23,433 nucleotides of DNA from Spirochaetota bacterium (GCA_009908735.1 JAAAOR010000036.1:1-23433), one strand, 5' to 3'; shown: positions 1 through 8,192, counted from the first letter of the stretch. Notes: generated from the letters alone by a model not told the origin. Program-made: numbers and translations.

Positions 1-212
1 AGTCCGGTGATATTGAAGCCGACGTGACGCCCAGCGGGGCGAACCGGATTAAAATTGACCTGAAAGACACCAGTCGCGCTGCCCGGAAACAGGGAATCAT
101 GACGTGGCTGTTCAGCAAAATCTTTTCCGGGACCGTGGAAAAGAAAATCGCGGAAGACCTGCAGAAGCAACTCAAGCGAAGCGGCATTAAGGTGAAGACC
201 AACGTCGAGTAA
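1..212 (+). CDS. C-terminal fragment of an unidentified protein
   Basis: An open frame runs in from the left edge and ends at a TAA at 210-212, so only the last 69 or so residues are visible. The tail is basic and helical (a run such as FSGTVEKKIAEDLQKQLKRS) after a beta-like stretch (NRIKIDLKD). That pattern resembles the closing strand and long C-terminal helix of SRPBCC/START-like lipid-binding proteins, but this is only a shape resemblance. A GTG at 24 is in frame but there is no reason to treat it as the true start. It is the only plus-strand gene I support in the left flank. Confidence 0.5.
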   Translation, partial: SGDIEADVTPSGANRIKIDLKDTSRAARKQGIMTWLFSKIFSGTVEKKIAEDLQKQLKRSGIKVKTNVE

Positions 213-331
213 ACCGGCAGCTGATACCTCGATTTGGACCCAGTCCACTTGCGGGGTGCGCCGCATCGGCACATCAACGTTTCTTGTCAGCCGCTCCGGC
301 CAACGTCCAGCGAAGACGTCTCGTGCGATAC

Positions 332-706
332 CTATTGCGGTACCCATGATCGTCCACCCGACTCCCGGGACGAGCGCTGCCCCGGACGATCGCTCCGCGG
401 CTCCTGACTCGAATCCCGCGCGACCTCGTCGTGAGCGTCGGACCTCAATTTCCTTACCAGCCATACGGTGTAGGCAGCGGAGATGAGGACAAACAGGCCC
501 ACGGTGACGTAGGCGCCGTACACGGCGTACTCGCCTCCAATCATGAGGAGGACAGCCGCCGGCATCACGATGGGTAGCACCACGACGTAATACCGGAGCA
601 ACCCGTCGGTCGACCGAAGCATAGGCGGAACGTACGATCGCCAACCATCGGAGAAAAACGACTCCTGCTGAGAATCAGTGGAGGACGAAGCCGGTGAGCC
701 AGACAT
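332..706 (-). CDS. Small membrane protein with two helices
   Basis: The product is about 124 residues from the ATG at 706; an upstream in-frame ATG at 754 would add 16 residues. After a polar Ser-rich N-terminus there are two hydrophobic segments at roughly residues 38-58 and 62-84. A charged, Arg/Ser/Asp-rich tail of about 40 residues follows and probably faces the cytoplasm. I do not recognise a family. The two-helix, short-loop layout resembles small inner-membrane proteins often annotated as DUFs. It is not closely linked to the next gene on the same strand, whose stop is about 200 bp upstream. Confidence 0.55.
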   Translation of the reverse strand: MSGSPASSSTDSQQESFFSDGWRSYVPPMLRSTDGLLRYYVVVLPIVMPAAVLLMIGGEYAVYGAYVTVGLFVLISAAYTVWLVRKLRSDAHDEVARDSSQEPRSDRPGQRSSRESGGRSWVPQ

Positions 707-909
707 ATGCAGGAATGGCGAAGAAAAGCACAATGCGGATCTATGTAGACTCATGGATCAACATTCCTGCCATGAACGATGGTGATTTCATAAAGGAAAC
801 GAGTAGATACCAAGAGCGTCTTCTACCCTGTGCACGGCGAAAACGTGTATATTTTCTTACACGAACGCTGAATCGGCGCGTGGACCTGCTCACAGATGTC
901 GGTACGAAA

Positions 910-1431
910 TCACCCATCCGTTTGCCATTCTTCTATCTGCAGCGTGTAGCGAACCACCAAATCCTCCTCGCTCCACTTCGGGTGTTCGTGCACTTCCTCC
1001 CCTCCCTCGGTGAACCGAAGCTTCTCAAGAACGCGCCGTGATGCCGGGTTGTCTTGCAGCGGTCGTGCGTAGATCCGCCGTATTCCGGTGTTTTCGAATA
1101 CCCACTGGATGGTTTGTCGAACCCCCTCCGTCGCGTAGCCGCGTTCCCAATACGGGCGGCCAATCCAGTACCCGATTTCGGCTTCGACTTCCGTCACGTT
1201 CACCAGCCCGGTGACGCCCACGACGGTATCGCCGTCTTTAACGACAAAGGCGAATTCGTCACCGGCTTCGTGACGCGGGCGGACATGCGAGATCCAGGTT
1301 TGCGCCCCGTTCTCCGGGTAGGGATCTGGCAGATTGGTGGTCGCGACGACGTCGGGATGCGATGCCAGAGCCTGGATTGCCTCCGCATGGTCCAGCGTGA
1401 CCGGCTCGATGGAAACAGGACGATCAGACAT
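910..1431 (-). CDS. GNAT N-acetyltransferase, RimJ/RimL type
   Basis: The product is a 173-residue acetyltransferase of the RimJ/RimL branch, which transfers acetyl from acetyl-CoA to an amine (protein N-terminus or small molecule). Visible landmarks are the N-terminal strand 'VSIEPVTLDHAEAIQALASHPDV', the beta-4 segment 'EIGYWIGRPYWERGYATEG' carrying the R-G-Y-A-T acetyl-CoA loop, and the late 'NPASRRVLEKLRF' motif where N and S are typical for this family. I chose the ATG at 1431 because the 40 residues added by the longer frame (ATG at 1551) do not look like GNAT sequence. The substrate cannot be predicted. Confidence 0.82.
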   Translation of the reverse strand: MSDRPVSIEPVTLDHAEAIQALASHPDVVATTNLPDPYPENGAQTWISHVRPRHEAGDEFAFVVKDGDTVVGVTGLVNVTEVEAEIGYWIGRPYWERGYATEGVRQTIQWVFENTGIRRIYARPLQDNPASRRVLEKLRFTEGGEEVHEHPKWSEEDLVVRYTLQIEEWQTDG

Positions 1432-1609
1432 AGGCACGACAAGGCTGACAAGGGACGGACGGATCAGCCGCTCCTTTCGGTATGGCTGATCCTCCAGCGT
1501 AACAAAATCATCGCTCCACGCGAGTCGGTCATACCCGGTCGCGGCATTCATCGCGTTGATACGATCCGTAGGAGAAGGGGGCGCCAGACCGATCCCACGG
1601 AGTATGACG

Positions 1610-2020
1610 CTACTCTGCTGGGGGCGTCATCGTGAAGTGGGCCCACTGACCGCTACCATCCGTGCATCGACCTGCGAACCCGTCGGGAATCTCGTTCGTG
1701 CGCCCCAACCGGCACGTCAGCATCACGTTCTCCTCCGGCTCGGGAAAATGAAAGGCGAGCGTATCACCCTGTAGTTCGGGTTCTTCTGCACGAACCACGT
1801 TTCCATTCGGACCGATCACATCAACCGTGAGTCCACCATCCTGCGTGGCCACATTGTACGCCACGGGCGTCTGCATCTCGGGATGGTTCATCGGAGTGAG
1901 CGTACCCGTCCATTTTCCTTCCGGTACATCCGGTGAGGACGAGCACCCGGCGACGACAAGAAGACCTGAAATTAGCAACAAAAGAAAACCAACGAGACGA
2001 ATACGAGGCGAGACGATCAT
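1610..2020 (-). CDS. Small secreted lipoprotein
   Basis: The product is 136 residues from the ATG at 2020. It has a basic start (SPRIR), a hydrophobic segment (LVGFLLLLISGLLVV) and a lipobox V-A-G-C, so it should be lipidated and anchored in the envelope. The mature part is short and beta-rich, beginning 'GKWTGTLTPM', with two further cysteines ('MLTCRLG' and 'AGRCTDG') that could form a disulfide. The 'W-x-G-x-L' opening followed by a small barrel-like domain is common in hypothetical lipoproteins of unknown role. The earlier start at 2053 is a GTG lying outside the signal peptide and is less likely. Confidence 0.65.
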   Translation of the reverse strand: MIVSPRIRLVGFLLLLISGLLVVAGCSSSPDVPEGKWTGTLTPMNHPEMQTPVAYNVATQDGGLTVDVIGPNGNVVRAEEPELQGDTLAFHFPEPEENVMLTCRLGRTNEIPDGFAGRCTDGSGQWAHFTMTPPAE

Positions 2021-2182
2021 CGAACACTCTGGGGGTTGTGGGAAAATGACCACCCAGTGTACGAATCGGCGGGCTGTCCTGCATACTGATACCCAAAATG
2101 GTTGTCACGGGGCATAACCAAATATGCAACCCATGGCCCCAGGAGTTCGTCGCAGATCCCGCCATAAACAAGCGCGGCTCCG

Positions 2183-2770
2183 TTACATCCTGTCGCGCAT
2201 GTTGCGGGCCAGGTCGCGGGCAAGGTTTACCGCATTCCGGAGCACATACAGCCCTTCCGGGTCCTCGAGATCAGATGCCGCAGCATCGCGTGGTGAGCCA
2301 GGTCGATCGCCGGTCATCCCAGTTCGTCCGCCTCCCGTGCGTCTCCGTCCTGGATCCGGACGTCGATATTCGTCTGCGCCAACCTGACTCGTTCCCGGCT
2401 CTGCCACATTCGGTCGGTTGGCGCCCGCGGCCTCGTTGCCCGATTCCTCCCCGGGAGAATCATCCGACAGCGAGACCCCGCCGACGTCCATTCCCGCAAC
2501 GGAGCCCGAGCGATCCTTGCCTCCCGGCTCCATCGCGGATATTCGCCGCGCGAGCGCATCGTCGACCTCTGGATGCTGTTCCGCCCAATCCCAGATTTCG
2601 GCGCTCAACTCATCGATTCCGCGCGATACGACATCGTCGGTTGATGGCGGTGGGATGGGAACGTTTCTACGTGCCTCTTCCGGCAATTCTTCCTCCTCCA
2701 GAAGCTGCGAAAACGCGATCACCGTCTCTTCCTCGTGACTGAGCGGTGGAGGTGTTTGCTGTGGCGACAT
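2183..2770 (-). CDS. Acidic hypothetical protein with disordered middle
   Basis: The product is 195 residues with an ATG at 2770. The first 80 residues are acidic and helical (for example 'AFSQLLEEEELPEEAR' and 'IWDWAEQHPEVDDALARRI'). About 80 residues of Gly/Pro/Ser/Arg-rich, probably disordered sequence follow. The last 30 residues are again helical ('LYVLRNAVNLARDLARNMRDRM'). No signal peptide or membrane segment is seen and I recognise no family. The acidic helices fit a salt-adapted cytoplasm. Other frames across this region are also open because of the GC content. I prefer this one because it has an ATG, balanced amino-acid use and the same strand as its neighbours. Confidence 0.55.
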   Translation of the reverse strand: MSPQQTPPPLSHEEETVIAFSQLLEEEELPEEARRNVPIPPPSTDDVVSRGIDELSAEIWDWAEQHPEVDDALARRISAMEPGGKDRSGSVAGMDVGGVSLSDDSPGEESGNEAAGANRPNVAEPGTSQVGADEYRRPDPGRRRTGGGRTGMTGDRPGSPRDAAASDLEDPEGLYVLRNAVNLARDLARNMRDRM

Positions 2771-3165
2771 AGCTGGGGTGGATCAACTCGAAAGAGTAAG
2801 CGCGGCGGTTCTTCACGATACCGGCAGACAGCGACCGTTCACCAACCGGGTCACAGATCCGTGCGAACGCAAGAGCCGTCTCGTCTCTCACGTCTTTGAG
2901 CATGCGAAACGACACCGGGGACCACGATAGCTCGACCCCTGTCTGCCAGTCATGGCCTCTCAGTCGCGCTTACGGAAGTCCCTACCGATGGATTCATCGG
3001 TTTGAGGCCGAACTCCGGTCAACGGGTTACGACTTTGAAACCGACTCCCATTACCCGACCATGCGCACCCCGGACCGCACCGCTGTCCCCTCTCAACGTA
3101 ACGCGTCCCGACCGTGTTGTCAGCCGGGACGCAGAATCACATCTGGGAATGAACGTACAGCATAT
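2771..3165. other. Gene-free stretch
   Basis: About 395 bp lie between the 64-residue gene's stop and the acidic protein's start. Short open frames exist on both strands, but their translations are Arg/Ser/Pro-rich and look like antisense or random GC-rich sequence. I see no RNA gene, clear terminator or repeat. The promoter of the acidic protein should lie near 2771-2850, but no TAnnTTTG-type element stands out. Confidence 0.4.
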
Positions 3166-3360
3166 CTACTCGACGGGCTGCTCGACCGTAAATTGGCGGT
3201 CGTAGCTGTCGAGAAGGTCGCGAAGCTGCTTGCGAGCATCGTCCGGTAACTCTCCCTCGCCTCCGTCCGCCGCCCATCGCGCCGCCGCGATGAGCGTACT
3301 CAGTTCGTAGGCGTGAAGGGTTACACGGAATACGGTCGGTCGGACTCGTTCGAGTTGCAT
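3166..3360 (-). CDS. 64-residue hypothetical protein
   Basis: A short gene begins with an ATG only 2 bp after the TAA of the AhpD-like gene (TAAGGATG), so the two are almost certainly one operon with coupled translation. The product starts with a strand-like 'RVRPTVFRVTLHAYELSTLIAAARWA' segment and continues with an acidic helix ('LPDDARKQLRDLLDSYD'). It is soluble with no signal peptide. Tight pairing with a peroxidase-like gene suggests an accessory role. I do not recognise the family. Confidence 0.6.
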   Translation of the reverse strand: MQLERVRPTVFRVTLHAYELSTLIAAARWAADGGEGELPDDARKQLRDLLDSYDRQFTVEQPVE

Positions 3361-3362
3361 CC

Positions 3363-3776
3363 TTAGACGCGGGCGGGCTCTTGAGACGTTTTCTCGACGT
3401 GCTTCGCGATCTGCTTGAGTTCGCGTTCGAATTCGTCAAAATCGACGCGCATACCGTTCAGGTAAGCACTCCATCCGAGCGAACTCTTGGCGTAATGTAC
3501 GGCCTCCTGAATCTCTTCATCCGTGGCCCCAAAGAGCTTGGCGGCTTCGGTATGATACAGCGTGCAGTACGTGCACTTCGTCTCGGAGTGTATCGCAACT
3601 CCCATGAGTTGTTTGTACTTCTGCGGGATGAGCGTTTCACCCAGCTCGAAGTCTTTGAACAGGGTCCACTCCCGATCCAGATACTTGTCCGGGATGCGGT
3701 CGAAAAAGGACGGGACGAGACCGAGATCTTCCTTCATTTCCTTCTCGATCTCTCGGCGTGAGCGTTGGCTTGGCAT
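3363..3776 (-). CDS. AhpD-like carboxymuconolactone decarboxylase family protein
   Basis: The product is 137 residues from the ATG at 3776. The core 'KCTYCTLYHTEAAKLFGATDEEIQEA' has the C68-x-x-C71 pair followed by H75, the layout of the AhpD active site (Cys-x-x-Cys with a His four residues later). This family covers alkylhydroperoxidase-like proteins and decarboxylases. The redox CxxC points to the AhpD side, working on peroxides with a thiol relay. The length fits a single-domain member. A longer frame reaches a GTG at 3836, but those residues are unlike the family. It is followed at 2 bp by the 64-residue gene. Confidence 0.8.
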   Translation of the reverse strand: MPSQRSRREIEKEMKEDLGLVPSFFDRIPDKYLDREWTLFKDFELGETLIPQKYKQLMGVAIHSETKCTYCTLYHTEAAKLFGATDEEIQEAVHYAKSSLGWSAYLNGMRVDFDEFERELKQIAKHVEKTSQEPARV

Positions 3777-4115
3777 ATCAGTCCGTGATACCTGGTGAAT
3801 GGACGTACGATCATGCCGAGACGCCGGACGGGACACACGGCCCCCCCGGCAGGTACGACACGATCAAGGTAGCGTCATCTGGCTGTCGATGCGCCCCTCT
3901 TTTTCGGACGACGAGCCTCCGCTAACCTCGCAGGCCCTTGACCTTTCGATACGTCACCGTCGTACACGGTCTACGGGCCTGATGTCACTCTCCGATCCTC
4001 CCATCCAAGACCGATCAAACGGTCCCGTGAGAGCTGCCAAACCCGCCATCTCCGCCTCCAATGGTGGGGGCGTCGCCCGTCCGTGCCCGACCGCCGGTTT
4101 TGCAGAGCAGAGCAA
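3777..4115. other. Gene-free stretch downstream of the SARP remnant
   Basis: About 340 bp. On the minus strand this is where the rest of a BTAD regulator would be expected if the gene at 4116-4522 were intact. Instead the three frames contain no recognisable continuation. Plus-strand open frames here translate to Arg/Ser-rich sequence without family features. It also presumably contains the promoter of the AhpD-like gene, but none is evident. Confidence 0.4.
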
Positions 4116-4522
4116 TCAGGCAACGTTGAGCGTCATCGGAACAGGGAGAAAAAGCCGCTCGCGGTCCAGCCAGTGGTGAAACGTTGGAGCAGCTTCCGGC
4201 ACGTGAAAGCCGCCGAGCGGTGCGCAGCGATAGAGCGACAACGCCTGCTCACGACCCCAGCGTCGAGAGCCGACTCGAATGCGAGCACGTCACGCAGGAC
4301 GGATTCACGCGCCACCCTGATTTCCTCGACGCCTCGGTTCACGATAACCTCCTCGCCGAACTCTTTTCGGCGAGGATACAGCATGGTGCTCAGCACATTC
4401 CGTACATTTCGCCGTCCGTGACGTGGGCAGAACAACGGGAGCAGGGCATCACGACGCCGGGGCGGGTACGGCGGACAGAGTCGGGCGGACGGGGCAATGA
4501 GATGGCAGTTTGATTCACCCAT
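4116..4522 (-). pseudogene. Decayed SARP/BTAD-type transcriptional activator
   Basis: One minus-strand frame (from about 4522 to about 4250) reads 'RRRDALLPLFCP', then 'RNVLSTMLYPRRKEFGEEV', then 'VLRDVLAFESALDAG'. This matches the end of the winged-helix and the start of the bacterial transcriptional activator domain (BTAD) of SARP-like regulators, which carry LLALLWPE, ARNALSQALYxLRRxLGEE and DVxxFExAL at these points. At about 4245-4260 the match moves to the next frame and continues as 'EQALSLYRCAPLGGFHVPE' and 'HHWLDRERLFL', the typical ALxLYRGxFLxGFxVPxxxxFxxWLDxER segment, ending at a TGA (4116-4118). A one-base loss near 4250 would explain the shift. The N-terminal half of the DNA-binding domain and everything after BTAD are missing. 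The homology is from remembered family patterns. Confidence 0.7.
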
Positions 4523-4629
4523 CGCCGGCGTCGTAACGTACCGCTTATGATCAACTGGAAACGTCGCCATGCACCCGGTCCAGCGGCGCTTTTCGCCCAC
4601 GTCCCGGACAGGCAGCGGCGCGCGGCCGT

Positions 4630-4810
4630 GTCTCCTGCGTGGGGATTACGGATTACGTATTGAGGATTGGGAATTGGGGCGGTTTGCGTTCGAACGTTCG
4701 GCGTTGGAACGTTCGACGATTCAACGCTTCCCTGAGTGGCGGGAGATGATTGATCTAGATCGCTGCGACTCAACACGTTGTGGATCGTGGATTTCGAATT
4801 GGGGATTCGC
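4630..4810. repeat. Degenerate short repeats (GGATT/GAATTGGGG and GTTCGAACG types)
   Basis: This AT-richer stretch contains reiterated short words. Variants of 'ggattacggattacgtattg' and 'gaattgggg' occur around 4643-4680 and again at 4792-4807. Variants of 'cgttcgaacgttcgg' and 'gttggaacgttcgacg' occur at about 4687-4725. Translated on the minus strand they read as Asn-Pro/Arg-Asn-Pro and Ser-Asn-Val-Pro repeats, the look of dispersed intergenic repeat families seen in several GC-rich phyla. No gene is supported here. Confidence 0.5.
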
Positions 4811-4985
4811 CTTACTTGAGGGCGAAGTGCGAAGGGCGAATTGCAGAGTGCGAAGCGCGAAGGCGAAGGGCTTCCTCGATAGCAAGTGACGGGCTGCCAC
4901 GGAAGGCACTGCGACGAAAGACCATGAGGCAACCATCTCGGCGACAAGACGCAAACCTAGCTCTCCCGGTGAGCGCAAGAGGTTT
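4811..4985. repeat. Dispersed repeat, left copy
   Basis: This stretch begins with a 'gcgaag'-rich run (about 4823-4872) and ends with 'gaccatgaggcaaccatctc' followed by 'ggcgacaagacgcaaacct' (about 4920-4957). The same two parts, in the same order and orientation, occur twice in the tandem array at the right edge of the window (around 22985-23033 and 23236-23286). The copy stops 2-3 bp short of the ABC permease stop codon, so it is the first thing beyond the 3' end of the biosynthetic cluster. No coding capacity is evident. Confidence 0.65.
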
Positions 4986-4987
4986 CC

Positions 4988-5749
4988 TTACGACTTCCAC
5001 CGAAACGTGTAGCGGGCGAGAGCGACGGCGGCAACGGACGTGCCCGCGAGGACGACGAGGGAGAGCGCATGCTCCTTGAGCGGGTCGCCCATCCAGAAGC
5101 CGGAGAGAGCCTGCACGGCGTACGTTAGAGGAAGGGCGTAGCTCACGTCAATCAGCCAGTCGGGAAATAGTTGGTGCGGGACCGTCGCGCCGGAGAGGAA
5201 AAACATGATCAGAAAAAGGAAATTGCCCACGGCCTGGTTCGACTTCGGCGCGGCGAACAGACCACTTAGCACGAACCCAAGCGCGAACAGGCAGATGACG
5301 CTTAGCACAAATGTCAGCAGCACGTAGAACAGATTTCCGACGAACCGGGCGTCGAACAGCACTTCGGCGACGAGAATCATAAGCACCGCCGAGAGCAGAA
5401 GCACAACAATCTGCACGGCGATCTGCGCGAGCAGGTATGTGTGCAGATACACGGGGCTCGCGTGAAATCGCTTCAGGATGCCGCCCTCCCGGTAGTTCGA
5501 CAGGGTTACCGGCAAGTTCAGAAAGCCGGCCTGTCCGACCATCACCACCATCAGCGCCGGCAGGTAGAAGTCAATCATGCGCATCTCGGCACCGGCGGCA
5601 GTCCCGATCGGCATCGCGCCGAACAGCGTACCGAACAGAGCCAGCAGGAGGGTCGGGAAGATAAATTGAAAGAATACGGCGATCGGCTCACGCATGAAGA
5701 GCTTGAACTCCGTCTGCGTGAACGTCGCAAAGCCTCTAAGCACGCTCAT
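4988..5749 (-). CDS. ABC-2 type transporter permease
   Basis: The product is 253 residues, the usual size for a DrrB/NodJ-like ABC-2 permease. It has a cytoplasmic amphipathic start ('FTQTEFKLFMREPIAVFFQF') and about six membrane helices, including 'FIFPTLLLALFGTLFG', 'IAVQIVVLLLSAVLMILVA', 'VLLTFVLSVICLFALGFVLSGLF' and 'NFLFLIMFFLSGATVPHQLFPDWL'. The last is the typical LSGAxxPxxxxPxWL segment before the final helices. Its start overlaps the end of the ATPase gene by 14 bp, so the two form one exporter. In streptolysin S-type clusters the ABC genes (SagGHI) export the mature peptide and can give self-protection; the same role is inferred here. It is the last gene of the minus-strand block. 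Confidence 0.9.
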   Translation of the reverse strand: MSVLRGFATFTQTEFKLFMREPIAVFFQFIFPTLLLALFGTLFGAMPIGTAAGAEMRMIDFYLPALMVVMVGQAGFLNLPVTLSNYREGGILKRFHASPVYLHTYLLAQIAVQIVVLLLSAVLMILVAEVLFDARFVGNLFYVLLTFVLSVICLFALGFVLSGLFAAPKSNQAVGNFLFLIMFFLSGATVPHQLFPDWLIDVSYALPLTYAVQALSGFWMGDPLKEHALSLVVLAGTSVAAVALARYTFRWKS

Positions 5750-6689
5750 GGGCGGTGTGTTGAGTCTTTTCTTGCGTAGAAGAATAGGCGTCGCCGGTGA
5801 CCATCAGGTAGAGATCTTCTAGATTGGCCGGGCGGACGGAGAAGTTTTCGATGTTCTCGCGCTGCATCGTGGCGGTGGCGGCCGCGGCGAAGGCGCTTCC
5901 GCGTCCGTACAGGCAGAGCGTGCGCCCCTGCCGGTCGATGTACTCCAGTCCCTCGGTGCCAGCGAAAACATCCCGGTCGACGGGCGTGCCGTTGCCCGGC
6001 GCGGTGACGCGCATCCCGAGGCCGCGCTCATCGAGCAGGCGCTGCGGATCGCCCATTGCGACGATCGAACCGTGGTCCATGATGCAGACGGTGTCGCTAT
6101 GGTCCTGCGCCTCGCGCATATTATGCGTGGTCAGAACGACGGTCAGCCCGCGCTCTTGAAACCGGGCGAGGGTAGACCACATCTCTCGACGCGCGTGAGG
6201 ATCCAGTCCGCTGGTCGGCTCATCCAGAAACACGAGGTCGGGGCTTCCGACCAGGGCGAGTGCCATCAGCACCTTCCGCTTTTCGCCGCCGGAGAGATCC
6301 TTGAAGTACGTGTCGGCACGGTGCGTCAGGTGAAACGTGTCCAGCAACTCGTTCGGCGGATACGCCTGTTCGTACATCCGTGCGTGCAGATGAAGCGCCT
6401 CGTGGACGGTAATGCGGCCGTAGAAGCTGTTGTCTTGAAACTGGACGCCGCAGCGTTCGAAGAGGCTTGTTCGTGCTCGGCCCGGGTCCTGACCGAGTAC
6501 GCGAACCTCGCCGCCGTCCACGTCGAGCAGCCCGACGACGCACTCCACGGTCGTGCTCTTTCCCGCCCCGTTCGGCCCGACCAGACAAAACGTCTCGCCG
6601 GCCCGAACCGAGAAGGAAATATCATCCACGGCAACGATGTCGCCATAGGTTTTTACCAGTGAATCAACTGTGATCGCCGTATCGGCCAT
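5736..6689 (-). CDS. ABC transporter ATP-binding protein
   Basis: The product is 317 residues and powers the ABC-2 permease encoded next to it. Walker A is GPNGAGKST (38-46), the Q-loop lies near 83-85, the signature is LSGGEKRK (132-139), Walker B is LVFLDEP (152-158), the D-loop is SGLD and the switch His is H189 (TTHNM). All catalytic residues are present. The extra C-terminal region (about 225-317), ending 'VRPANLEDLYLMVTG', is typical of DrrA/CcmA-like drug and peptide exporters. It is the first of two ABC genes at the 3' end of the cluster and probably exports the modified peptide. Confidence 0.92.
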   Translation of the reverse strand: MADTAITVDSLVKTYGDIVAVDDISFSVRAGETFCLVGPNGAGKSTTVECVVGLLDVDGGEVRVLGQDPGRARTSLFERCGVQFQDNSFYGRITVHEALHLHARMYEQAYPPNELLDTFHLTHRADTYFKDLSGGEKRKVLMALALVGSPDLVFLDEPTSGLDPHARREMWSTLARFQERGLTVVLTTHNMREAQDHSDTVCIMDHGSIVAMGDPQRLLDERGLGMRVTAPGNGTPVDRDVFAGTEGLEYIDRQGRTLCLYGRGSAFAAAATATMQRENIENFSVRPANLEDLYLMVTGDAYSSTQEKTQHTAHERA

Positions 6690-6743
6690 ATCGTCGTCTC
6701 GTGGCTTGTCAAGCGTGTTGTGAATCGGCGGACGAGCGCTCGC

Positions 6744-8192
6744 TTACGCGACCTCGTCGGCCAACGTGCGGATGGGCTCAAACATCGTTGACCGATCGAC
6801 GGGGACGCCGCCCTTCAGCACGGTGCGGACGCGCCGGGTATCGCCGATCTGGGTGAGCGGGTTGCCGTCGACAAGGAGCAGGTCGGCAACTGCACCTTTG
6901 CGGACGACACCGAGGTCGTCGCGGCCAAGGAGGCTCGCAGGGGCGGAGGTTGCACTAGCGAGCACGTCGACCGGGGCCATGCCGCCACGCACCATCAACT
7001 CCATCTCCCGGTGCAGGCTGAATCCTGGGACGAGCGACGGACTCGGGGTGTCGGTGCCCGCCACGATGCGGACGCCGACGTCGTGCATCTGCGCGACCAG
7101 CCTCCCAAGTTTCTCCAGACCCTCGTCTACCTTCTGCTGATCGGCCCCGGACCGTTTCGAGATACCAAGCTGTCGCCGAAATCGACCTTTCCCAAACATC
7201 TGCCCCATGGTGCTGCGCATTCCCAACATCTGCTCCGCGGCCGGCATCACCGCGACCATGTACTCCAGATTGGGTTCGTGAATCATGTCGTCGACAGAGC
7301 ACCAGCGGTGCGAGTAAAGCAGCGTCGGACAGAGCGCCGTGTCGTGCTCGACCATCGCGTCCGCCAACCGGCGAAGGGGGGCACCGGAAAGATCGGTATT
7401 GCTCAGGCGCTGCATCTGCTCCACCGTTGAGGTCGAGCCGCTCGCGGCGACGCCGCCGGCCGGGGCTCCGTCTCCAGCCGCTTCGCCGGCGTTCACACCG
7501 GCCGCCGACTGCGGCGGCACAAAATGTCGCGGAATCAGGTTTTCTGCATGCTCGATACTGCTCACGCCGGCCCGTACAACGTCGATCGGAGAAGCAGCAC
7601 GGACATCGGCAGCCACTTTTAGCCCGTACTTCTGCGCACGACGGGCGGCGGCCTCGACCTGCGCCTCTGAGAGATTGTGAAAGAGCGATACCCACCCGGT
7701 ACCCGCGTCGCGAAGTTCGTCCACAGCGCGCCGGGCCGCGGCGGCATCGTTCACCCATCGCGAGAAGCCCCAGAGGAGTGGCGGACGATCGAGGACGGGG
7801 CTCGTCCCGAATACGCGAGGACCGTCATGCTCACGCCCCCACCGCTGGCAGTACCGAATGGTCTCGACGTAATTGCCGGTGTCGCGCGCCGAGGTGATGC
7901 CGTTGCAGACGAGCAGCCGCAGAAAGTTTTCGGTGAGGGCGTACGGCGGTTGCGCGGGGGGGCCGTGAAAACCACTCGGGAAGCCGTGCAGGTGGACGTG
8001 GCTGTCGATCAGGCCCGGCATCAGAAAAGGGGCATGCAGCCGCTCCGCCGACGGATCCGGCCCGGCAGCCGACGCTTCCGATGCCGATTCGACGGAATGG
8101 ATCTGCCCGTTTTCAACGACGACAACGACATCTTCTTTTACCTCGGCGCCGTCAAAGAGCCGATCTGCTTCAACTACCGTGGAGTTATTCAT
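6744..8192 (-). CDS. Amidohydrolase (imidazolonepropionase-like), TOMM-linked
   Basis: The product is 482 residues. An N-terminal beta sandwich is followed by 'PGLIDSHVHLHG' with the metal-binding H65-x-H67, then 'GVSSIEHAENL' with H215 and 'VAGTDTPSPS' with D381, the hallmark of metal-dependent amidohydrolases in the imidazolonepropionase/prolidase-like group. The expected His in the segment before (usually V-A-A/V-H) is an Asp here (D196, in 'KVAADVRAAS'), and no obvious carboxylated Lys is seen. One metal site may therefore be altered. A Gly/Ala-rich insert occupies about 228-258. Its ATG overlaps the CPBP gene's stop (ATGA), so it is translationally coupled to it. Within a TOMM operon it may trim the leader, hydrolyse the product or confer immunity. 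It has no signal peptide. Confidence 0.85.
   Translation of the reverse strand: MNNSTVVEADRLFDGAEVKEDVVVVVENGQIHSVESASEASAAGPDPSAERLHAPFLMPGLIDSHVHLHGFPSGFHGPPAQPPYALTENFLRLLVCNGITSARDTGNYVETIRYCQRWGREHDGPRVFGTSPVLDRPPLLWGFSRWVNDAAAARRAVDELRDAGTGWVSLFHNLSEAQVEAAARRAQKYGLKVAADVRAASPIDVVRAGVSSIEHAENLIPRHFVPPQSAAGVNAGEAAGDGAPAGGVAASGSTSTVEQMQRLSNTDLSGAPLRRLADAMVEHDTALCPTLLYSHRWCSVDDMIHEPNLEYMVAVMPAAEQMLGMRSTMGQMFGKGRFRRQLGISKRSGADQQKVDEGLEKLGRLVAQMHDVGVRIVAGTDTPSPSLVPGFSLHREMELMVRGGMAPVDVLASATSAPASLLGRDDLGVVRKGAVADLLLVDGNPLTQIGDTRRVRTVLKGGVPVDRSTMFEPIRTLADEVA

Noticed and set aside
694..1041. Plus-strand frame between the membrane protein and the acetyltransferase
   Set aside because: It overlaps the 3' end of the acetyltransferase gene antisense and the 5' end of the membrane-protein gene. 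The translation shows no domain, so it was left out despite part of it lying in a spacer.
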